From the IMG/VR virus record IMGVR_UViG_3300028299_000022, positions 1 to 28,143 of that record: a stretch of 28,143 bases of DNA; one strand, 5' to 3'. Positions 1-6,800 of this stretch are shown here, one piece after another. A model generated the notes under the pieces. That model had not been told where the DNA came from, did not search any database, and saw nothing but the letters and a program-made list of their open reading frames with translations. The position numbers were made by a program, and so were the translations under genes. The first letter of the stretch is position 1. Each line of letters begins with the position of its first letter. Origin of the DNA: a virus.

Positions 1-402
1 AACTGTTTGATTTAATGCTCCTGCTGTATGAGGACCTGCCCCTGAACCAGCATATACAAGCCCCCCTACCGTCCAAGCAGGTGCAAGAGTGTGAAGATGA
101 ACAATCGTCCCGGGCAACAGAAATACTCCAGAAGCATCTGCATTGATAGTTGCTGCCGCTAAAACACACCCGGGCATGGTGGCAGCAGCGTCCGCATCAG
201 TCAAGGCCGCCTCACCGCTTGCATTGATAAAACATAGCTGGCCGAGGGCTACGTTTTCATGGGCTGTCAAGGTAACTATATTCCCTTCCCATGTATCAGC
301 AGCAGGGGCAGGAGCTGTATCAATGGAATGGCCATTTAGGTCAAGATCCCCACCAAGTTGTGGAGTGGTATCTTTGACGATATTCTCTCCCAATTTAAGC
401 AT
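1..402 (-). CDS. Phage tail fibre/distal structural protein, partial (C-terminus beyond window)
   Basis: An open frame runs from ATG at 402 to the left edge, giving 134 codons without a stop. A strong AGGAGG ribosome site lies 6 nt upstream of the ATG. The N-terminus contains LGGDLDLNGHSI at about residues 16-27, a motif seen often at the start of phage tail-fibre and fibre-shaft domains. It is followed by an Ala/Gly/Thr-rich stretch that looks all-beta. The gene is the last of a row of small distal tail genes and starts 12 nt after the stop of its upstream neighbour, so it is probably co-transcribed. The likely role is a virion fibre or tip accessory protein. The motif supports a structural role, but the exact function is inferred and the C-terminus is not visible. 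Confidence 0.7.
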   Translation of the reverse strand, partial: MLKLGENIVKDTTPQLGGDLDLNGHSIDTAPAPAADTWEGNIVTLTAHENVALGQLCFINASGEAALTDADAAATMPGCVLAAATINADASGVFLLPGTIVHLHTLAPAWTVGGLVYAGSGAGPHTAGALNQTV

Positions 403-413
403 CAAACACCTCC

Positions 414-740
414 TTAGCTCCTCCTCATACCAGATAGATGGAATGAGCAAGATTCCCCAGAATTTGCTTTCACTCTGATCTGTTCCAGATTCCGAGCATT
501 TACACTTAACTCGTGTATATCATTTCCATCAATTGTTTTATCATAGGCAAGAAAGGATGCCACCGCAGCAGGGGATTCCCCTGATGGAGAATGGGCTACT
601 CTGTAAGATTGAATCAAAGCAGACTGATTTACAATCCTAACAATCCCAACAACATCTGCATTTGCAGGCACCTCATATAGTTGAGCCTCTGTCACATTTG
701 CTGGTTTCAGCGCAGCTAATCTTAAATACTGAACAGTCAT
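414..740 (-). CDS. Hypothetical small virion/tail protein
   Basis: This 108-residue protein starts at ATG 740 with a good AAAGGAGG ribosome site. I do not recognise a family. The sequence is predicted soluble and beta-rich, with no signal peptide or membrane segment. Its middle part (NQSALIQSYRVAHSPSGESP) and the closing stretch (VKANSGESCSFHLSGMRRS) look like a small beta-sandwich, as in many phage virion accessory proteins. It sits between two fibre-like genes, with about 20 nt to the upstream gene and about 12 nt to the next start. Position is the main reason to call it a distal tail or virion protein, so the function is an inference from context only. Confidence 0.6.
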   Translation of the reverse strand: MTVQYLRLAALKPANVTEAQLYEVPANADVVGIVRIVNQSALIQSYRVAHSPSGESPAAVASFLAYDKTIDGNDIHELSVNARNLEQIRVKANSGESCSFHLSGMRRS

Positions 741-759
741 TTTAATTCCCTCCTTTTAA

Positions 760-1044
760 TTATAGAGTGCTATAAAAGAAACCAATAGTTTCTTCAGTAT
801 CCACTGCTGTCTTGGTAGCCTTCTGTGTTGCAATTACCGTATCACTGTTTGCCGCCAAAGTTCCATCTGTATCGTAAGTCAACCCCCAAGAAGCATCACC
901 ATTAGCATCTCCCGTCAATATGGTGCTCGCAGCTTTGCCTGTAAGCAAGCGAATAGTGTAAAAGAAACCCTTCAGCCATGCTTTTGCAGTGGTTCCAATT
1001 CCACCTTCATTATCTGCTCGCGGCACTATGTTTTTCGTAGCCAT
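760..1044 (-). CDS. Small tail-fibre-like protein
   Basis: This 94-residue protein starts at ATG 1044, chosen because AAGGAGG sits directly upstream. A longer frame up to 1080 would overlap the upstream gene's end and lacks such a site. The sequence contains GDASWGLTYDTDGTLAANSD followed by TVIATQKATKTAVD. This arrangement (a short beta hairpin, then 'SDxxIATQKAxKTxVD') is very common in phage tail fibres, where it forms a coil leading into a trimeric shaft. The N-terminus also looks like a virion attachment segment (MATKNIVPRADNEGG). The ribosome site begins immediately after the upstream stop (CAT TAA GGAGG), which indicates tight coupling. The likely role is a short fibre or fibre-base component. 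It is short for a complete fibre and may act with its neighbours. Confidence 0.65.
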   Translation of the reverse strand: MATKNIVPRADNEGGIGTTAKAWLKGFFYTIRLLTGKAASTILTGDANGDASWGLTYDTDGTLAANSDTVIATQKATKTAVDTEETIGFFYSTL

Positions 1045-1054
1045 TTCTTCCTCC

Positions 1055-2299
1055 TTAATGAGACAGATATTCAATATCAATAAGCATCTTTGTACCTATG
1101 CCAGTATTTACTGTTTGTCTTGCTTGTAAAACTCCAGCAACAAATTGAAGTTCTATATGTGCACCATTAGGTCTGGATAAATAAGTTATGTTCTCATATC
1201 CCAAACAACCTCCAGCATGAGCCAAGCAAGTTCGATCATTCTCATGTCCAAACTCATCTTCATATAAAACGCCCACAAGAGCGGAGAATCCCATCCCTGA
1301 AGAAATGACCAATTTTGTATTATACCACATTCCGTTTTCAGGCAGTGTGATACGTGTCTTTACATTTGTCACGGAGCTGTAAGTGTTCTGCAAAAGCATG
1401 TTCAAGAATTGTGGTGTTGATCTATGACCAAGAACCTCATCAATTCTTCTGATCATATTCAAAGACAAATGGGTCTTCCAATCAATGTCTCCTACCAACA
1501 CTTCACAAAGCTTCAGTGTAGAAGTGAATCTCCTTGATATTTGGTATTCTATATCTTCTACAGATGCTCCTTCGAAGAAATCCTTTAATGTGACTTGTCT
1601 GTTGGAATCAACAGAAGCTATCTCATAGACAACTTTACCGTTCCTCACCTTGAGGAAATGTGTTAAAGGATCAATATTGTATTGCCACAAAGTTCTCTTG
1701 CCCATAATTGTTTTGGAGTTTCTTGTTGCCGAAATCACACCTTCTATATATTGAGTAAGTCCTCCAAATAGAATTGCTGCTGCTCCCCCCACAACAGCTC
1801 CGCCGATCATAGAGCTTTCATCCTCAATTATGTCAATATCCGCAGAGCCACCAGCAACAGCACCACCAAGAAACTCCCAAATAAGTTTTCTTAGGACTAC
1901 TGCCTCTCCACCAGCAACAGCGCCACCAAGCATATCAACAATATATTGATGCAAAGTGGAATAATCAAAAGAACCTCCAGCAACTCCTCCACCAGACATT
2001 GCCATTAGTAATCGAGCATACCAACTTGTCAATCCGCCAGCAACAGCACCACCAAGCATATTAACAAGTTGTGTTCTGTTAAAGCCTGCTGATCCTCCGG
2101 AGATTCCCCCTCCCACCATATCAAATACATAGGCATTCCTTTCAAAGAGATCGTCTCCATCCAAAGACCAATACAGATCAAAATCTGTGCCTACAGAAGG
2201 CATCAAATCCCCAGAGCCATCAACTTCCCATTGCCCCTCTGTAGAAACAGAAGCCAACGGCTGTAAATCATTATTAATATCTCTTTCCCACGTGGACAT
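1055..2299 (-). CDS. Distal tail protein with Gly-rich repeats and a C-terminal module shared with its upstream paralogue
   Basis: The protein has 414 residues and three visible parts. Residues 1-60 are acidic and Trp-containing. Residues 61-172 hold six copies of a Gly-rich box of the type MLGGAVAGG, spaced 20, 20, 22, 20 and 21 residues apart. From about residue 200 to the end there is a module clearly related to the protein encoded at 2760..3491: both carry EYQISR, GDIDW, MIRRID or VIRRID, LGH, VLYEDE, CLAH and YLSRPNG-HIELQF in the same order. The Gly boxes could pack as polyglycine II-type or glycine-zipper helices, as in some phage adhesin tips, but this is inference. Its place among fibre genes suggests an adhesin or fibre-tip protein. 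The ribosome site is weaker (AAGGAA) than at neighbouring genes. Confidence 0.7.
   Translation of the reverse strand: MSTWERDINNDLQPLASVSTEGQWEVDGSGDLMPSVGTDFDLYWSLDGDDLFERNAYVFDMVGGGISGGSAGFNRTQLVNMLGGAVAGGLTSWYARLLMAMSGGGVAGGSFDYSTLHQYIVDMLGGAVAGGEAVVLRKLIWEFLGGAVAGGSADIDIIEDESSMIGGAVVGGAAAILFGGLTQYIEGVISATRNSKTIMGKRTLWQYNIDPLTHFLKVRNGKVVYEIASVDSNRQVTLKDFFEGASVEDIEYQISRRFTSTLKLCEVLVGDIDWKTHLSLNMIRRIDEVLGHRSTPQFLNMLLQNTYSSVTNVKTRITLPENGMWYNTKLVISSGMGFSALVGVLYEDEFGHENDRTCLAHAGGCLGYENITYLSRPNGAHIELQFVAGVLQARQTVNTGIGTKMLIDIEYLSH
1784..2119 (-). repeat. Six in-frame Gly-rich repeats of about 20 codons
   Basis: The repeats encode [M/F]-x-G-G-[A/G]-[V/I]-[A/S/V]-G-G at residues 61, 81, 101, 123, 143 and 164 of the protein at 1055..2299. 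On the + strand several copies read ccaccagcaacagc-ccaccaag with only small changes, so the DNA itself is repetitive. The residues between boxes vary and contain aromatic and charged side chains (for example TSWYARLL and FDYSTLHQYI). Alternating conserved boxes and variable linkers is the pattern expected of a repeat scaffold presenting variable surface. Confidence 0.85.
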
Positions 2300-2311
2300 A
2301 TAATCTATTCC

Positions 2312-2740
2312 TTATGTAGGAGTTCCTTTTGACAACTGAAATTTTGGTGTCACCAAAATCTGGTCGCCGTTGTTTACAGGAGTAAATGCCTGAGCAAACT
2401 TCTCCGCCCAAACAAGAACACCATCTGCATCAACAACAAAATAACCGTAGACCGTTCCATTTGTTGTTAGTGGTCCAGTGAAAGCAAACGTCTGTTGGGC
2501 GTAGATGGCATCACTTGGATCATTAGCAGGGGTTACTGTCCAGCTCCCATTACTCAGGGTTTTCGCTGCATAGCCTCCTCCCAATGCCTCAGTGTAGGTG
2601 CCTGCCACATCGGTGTCGGCGGGTGTTACATCCGTAGCGAACAGTTTTAAAGTTAAATCTTTTCCTCCAGCCGCCCAATCATCATTGAAAAAAGCCTTTA
2701 AAGCCACATCCGCTCCAACATCTGCAAGTACAAGAGCCAT
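2312..2740 (-). CDS. Phage distal tail/virion protein (beta-sandwich type)
   Basis: This 142-residue protein starts at ATG 2740, preceded by AGGAGGTAAGGAAA. It opens MALVLADVGADVALKAFF, then runs through alternating hydrophobic and polar strands, with TYTEALGGGYAAKTL in the middle and GYFVVDADGVLVWAEKF near the end. There are no Cys residues and no membrane segment. Small proteins with this look are frequent in the distal tail clusters of siphophages and their prophages, next to fibre genes, but I cannot name a characterised family. It lies between the two paralogous tail proteins with gaps of about 12-20 nt. A structural role in the tail tip or fibre is inferred from sequence style and position. 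Confidence 0.65.
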   Translation of the reverse strand: MALVLADVGADVALKAFFNDDWAAGGKDLTLKLFATDVTPADTDVAGTYTEALGGGYAAKTLSNGSWTVTPANDPSDAIYAQQTFAFTGPLTTNGTVYGYFVVDADGVLVWAEKFAQAFTPVNNGDQILVTPKFQLSKGTPT

Positions 2741-2759
2741 TTTCCTTACCTCCTATATT

Positions 2760-3491
2760 TTATACATGAATCATATAATTACCAAACACAGTCAGCTTTG
2801 AATCCAAACTCGAATTAACAATCTGCCTAACCTGCATCTCACCTGATATAAACTGAAGTTCAATATGCTCTCCATTTGGTCTTGATAAGTATGCTACAGC
2901 TTCTCCACTAACAGGACCACCATAGCCACCAATATGAGCGAGACATGATCTATCATTCCCATGAGCGTTTTCGTCTTCATAGAGCACGTTAATGAGGCCA
3001 GAGAACGCTTCCGCAGCATCAACTACAAGATCAGTATCATACCAAGTGTTCACAACAGGATTCAATTGGGTGAAGAATAAAGTATTTGACTCTCCACTCG
3101 CAGAACTCAGCTTCAGCCCTGCAAACTGAGGCACTGCATTATGACCAAGCAGTGTATCAATCCTCCTGATAACATTCGTGGTCAAATGAATTGGCCAATC
3201 AATGTCGCCAGGATTGATTTCTTGAAGCTCCAGAGTAGGCGTCCAATCTCTTGAAATCTGATACTCACCAGAGATAATATTCTCTCCACTATAAGCAGGG
3301 GTGATTGTGAGGGCTTCATTGCCATCAACAGAACTAACGGTGTGGATATTCCAATCATTCAGAAGTTTGAAGGAATCACCAACTTCGACTTCGGTTAAGA
3401 AGGTTGTGCCTATTCCCCGAACCTCATTCAAACTTCCTCCAAGAAGGAGAGATTCCCCACTTATAGTAACATACCCCGTTCTGTATTGCAT
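2760..3491 (-). CDS. Distal tail protein, paralogue of the protein at 1055..2299
   Basis: The protein has 243 residues, with ATG at 3491 and its AGGAG site inside the end of the upstream small gene. Residues 5-80 form a domain of the type often seen in phage structural proteins (TGYVTISGES, then GIGTTFLTEVEVGDSF, then SSVDGNEALTITPAYSG), probably a small beta-barrel. From about residue 80 onward it matches the C-terminal half of the 1055..2299 protein: EYQISRDWTPTL, GDIDWPIHL, VIRRIDTLLGH, VLYEDENAHGNDRSCLAH and YLSRPNGEHIELQF. The two genes therefore arose by duplication of a module, with different N-terminal parts. A role in the distal tail is inferred from location. Residues 80-190 resemble a domain I associate with phage virion proteins, but I cannot assign an activity. 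Confidence 0.7.
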   Translation of the reverse strand: MQYRTGYVTISGESLLLGGSLNEVRGIGTTFLTEVEVGDSFKLLNDWNIHTVSSVDGNEALTITPAYSGENIISGEYQISRDWTPTLELQEINPGDIDWPIHLTTNVIRRIDTLLGHNAVPQFAGLKLSSASGESNTLFFTQLNPVVNTWYDTDLVVDAAEAFSGLINVLYEDENAHGNDRSCLAHIGGYGGPVSGEAVAYLSRPNGEHIELQFISGEMQVRQIVNSSLDSKLTVFGNYMIHV

Positions 3492-3494
3492 AAT

Positions 3495-3656
3495 TTACTC
3501 CTCTTTTTTCGGAGTCAATTCCTCTATCTCTTTTGCCAGTTTATCACATTGATCTTTGCTTGCAAGCAATTGTTGGTTTAAATCTAATACCATTGCGTCC
3601 CTTTCTGCAATGATGTCGGCCATTATCTGTTCTCTAACTATTATTTTCACTTCCAT
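3495..3656 (-). CDS. Small coiled-coil protein, hypothetical
   Basis: A 53-residue open frame starts at ATG 3656, with AAAGGAGAAAAGAT immediately upstream, and stops at 3495, three nt before the next ATG. It reads MEVKIIVREQ at the start and LAKEIEELTPKKEE at the end. The whole middle is a heptad-like helix (IMADIIAERDAMVLDLNQQL), so a small coiled coil is likely. It has a good ribosome site, ends in TAA and supplies the downstream gene's AGGAG inside its own last codons, which is strong evidence of real coding despite its size. It sits between the tip protein and the fibre genes. It may be a helical linker, chaperone or oligomerisation partner, but no function can be assigned. Confidence 0.7.
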   Translation of the reverse strand: MEVKIIVREQIMADIIAERDAMVLDLNQQLLASKDQCDKLAKEIEELTPKKEE

Positions 3657-3689
3657 ATCTTTTCTCCTTTCACCAACCCATTTTCATTC

Positions 3690-3793
3690 CTACTCCACTA
3701 CAAACAACTCCAATCCTATTGCGCCCCCACTTTTCCCCAAGCAGTTCCTCCATCTGTATTTATATATAAAACACCTGCTGATGTAATCCACAA
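3690..3793 (-). pseudogene. Possible micro-ORF split over two frames (frameshifted or degenerate)
   Basis: The 150 bp between the tip protein stop (3807) and the small coiled-coil gene have no clean gene. One frame from TTG 3793 encodes LWITSAGVLYINTDGGTAWG and stops at 3716. The -1 frame from about 3725 continues as GGAIGLELFVVE and stops at 3690. Joined, they look like a small phage structural protein. The join lies next to a GGGGG run and just after G GGA AAA, a legal -1 slippery heptamer in the first frame. There is no strong ribosome site, and the only start is TTG, possibly coupled to the tip protein stop. A competing 27-residue ATG frame (3670..3753) in the third phase has no ribosome site. 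This may be a remnant, a homopolymer error or a recoded gene. Confidence 0.3.
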
Positions 3794-3806
3794 AGTGCTC
3801 TTTAAT

Positions 3807-6800
3807 TTATCTTTTAATTTCCAGCAAAACCAAAGATCGACTGGAAGCTATCACAGCATCTTCCCCAGACCAAGCATAAACAGCTAAAGAGTAAGTATAA
3901 GTTCCTGCATCAGGATTGTCCAAATAACTAAGAGGAACGGAACAATTGGTATAAATACCAGCATGCCCCCCATGCACAAAACTAATAGCCGTTATCTGTG
4001 TAACTCCTCGATATAGGAGGAGGATACCTATTAAAACTGCACCTGCTGTAGTTGCCCTTGCTTGAATACCGCCAGTGACAAGCACTTTTCCTCCTGTTAC
4101 TGTTATTTCACAAGACAACACCGTCTCTGCTGTGTTGTCAGCAGGGCAAGAGATGTCATTTCCATTATACGAGGAGGAAGTCGTTGTTACTGCATTTGCC
4201 ACCAAATTCCCTGTGACAATAATATCTCCACCAATTGTTAATTCAGTCCCATTCCAATTTAAATATTTACTGGAATCCCCAATATAGAATTTTGCCCTAT
4301 CTGAATCAGAATCATCAATTCCGAGGATAAATCCAGATTCAGTATTTGTAAAATCTGTCTTCCCTGCCCGAATAACTGAATCCCCTGTCCCAGCAGCAAC
4401 AGCCAAAACAATATCCTTCGATGTAATAGTACCAGCAAGAAGTTTACTCACTGCTAATTCATCCACAGTAATAATATTTCCTGTGGTTGTGTTTACTAAA
4501 GCAACCCCTGAGGTATTTGTTATCTGAATACCATAGACTCCTGTGGACAACAAACCAATTTTTATTCGATCTCGAATCCCATCATTAACAACAATATTCT
4601 TATTGGTTCCCGACAACAACAAAGAGTTTGCTCCAAGATAAATTTCCTGGGCACCAATGGTTCCTGCTGTAAGTTTGCTAACAGCTAAAGAATCAATCTT
4701 TGCATTTGTAATTATTGCGTCTTTAATCTGAGCCGACAGGGTGATCAACTCTCCAGTGGTTACTTTGTCCGAAGTAACAGCCCCTGCTTGAATGTCTGCT
4801 GTTCCTACCTGAGCTGTTGTGGCATTTAATTCAGAAGCATAATTGGAATAATTTCCAGACCAATCATAAGCTCGAACTTTGGCATAATATTTTATAGCAG
4901 GAGAGCCATCATAAACAACGACTGTGGAAAGGCCTTTGTAGAAAACGGAATATACACCACCATCAGGTTTTATTGAGACCTCATACCCCGCTAAATCCTC
5001 TTCAGTATTAGCTGTCCAAGAACAAATGATTTTTTTCAAGCCAGCAGCAACGGCAAATCCTGTAGGCGTTGCCGGAGCTGAAGAGTCTGCTATGCAAGTG
5101 GTATCTACTTCTGCACTGAAAGCAGATTCATTCCCCCATTTATCCACACCTTTTATTTTAACATAATATTTAATACCTGGCAAAAGACCAATAAACTTAT
5201 GCTTCAATGCAGTGGAAAAAACCTCAGTGTACCTCGTTTCTCCATCTCGTCTCAATTGAAGAGCATAATTATTAAAATCATCCTCAGTATTAGCATTCCA
5301 AGTGGCTTCAATATAAGCAGTAATCGCCTGAGCAATTTGCTCAACCCCTGAAGACAAAGCAAGCCCTGTAGGCACATCCGGAGGAACATTATCTGTTGGA
5401 TCAGTGGAAGAAATCCGAACCAAAGTTTCCGTTGAATAATTAAGTTCATCCAATCCAAACGTATCATAAGCAGCAACCTTAAAGTACCAATTCCCTGAAT
5501 CCAGTTGAATTAGTGGGTGAGTATCCTTGCCTTGATACAACAAATTTGCTGAACTCGGAGTAAAATCCGCTGTTGTTGATCCATAAATAACATATCCTTG
5601 AAAATCAGGCTCATCATTCGCATCATACACTATCAGAACCGCTTTAATTCGTGCAGTGTAAACAACATTGCTTGGCATATCTGGAGCAGGGTTTAAAACT
5701 GTTAATCTGGCCGGTATCCTTGAAGTACGGTAATACCTATCTCTTGCTCTCACTTCAATAGTAAAATGACGATCAATGCCATCTTCATAATTTTTCTCAT
5801 AAGTATAAACATAGGTATTTACCGTTACATATTCAGTCCTCCTCAACGTGTTAACGGCGTCAAATATTTTCACTTGATAATCTTTAAACCATTGAGGAGG
5901 ATAATGATAACCAGCACCAGTAGGTTCTTCGCCTGCCGGATGCACATCTAATCCCACAGCAGATATTTCATTCCAAACCAATTTACAATCTCTGCCAGTA
6001 AACTCCACAGCATTGCCCTGACCATCAATATGAAGACCAGACACAATATCCTCTAAAGTTTCATCACCTGACCAATCACCACTCCCTGTGGTAGTGATGC
6101 TTATTGTAGGCGAAACACTGTCTCTTGATCTGACGCCACTCCAAGATTCACTGATTATGAGAAAAGTATATGTTATTTTTGGTTCAGCATTAATAAAAAC
6201 ATAACTCTCGGAAATGGTCAAGCCTGCATATGAATAAACCGATTGTCCTGTCTTCTTAAAAAACACTAAGGCTTGTTTATATAGAGCATCATTTGGTCGC
6301 TTGAAAGTAATCAGAATGTCTCTGACAACATTACCAGACTCATCCAGTCGAGAACTTTCGGCAACTGTAATATTAGTTACCACAGATACAGAACCCTGAG
6401 GAGTATAATCAGGTGTTTGTACAATAGGTGTTCCTGTGTCAACAGAATACACATTTGCATTATATTCAATAGCTCTAATGGTGGCTATCTGATCATCAGT
6501 CTTTGATATATCTACTACTCGAAAAGGCTTTGTCTCAACCCCAAGTTGACCAAAAGCATAAACATCATATTGAACAGGAATTTCTGAAAATGGAGTAGAC
6601 ACAGTAAGAACAGTATAGGAACCTGCCACATTCGTCACTGTTTTGGTAACCAAAGTATCATTCGCTAAGCGAATAAGAATGCCATAAGTAATATCAGCAT
6701 CAATAGTAACCGTTTGATCAAGCGTCACAGAATTAACTGTGGCACTGACAATCCTCCCTCCAGCATCTCCCCATCTTGGTGTATCATGTTGAAAATCAAT

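Noticed and set aside
3800-3830. Read-through or +1 shift of the tip protein into the LWITSAGV frame
   Set aside because: The tip protein ends naturally (SLVLLEIKR-stop) and a +1 shift would be needed with no recognisable +1 signal.
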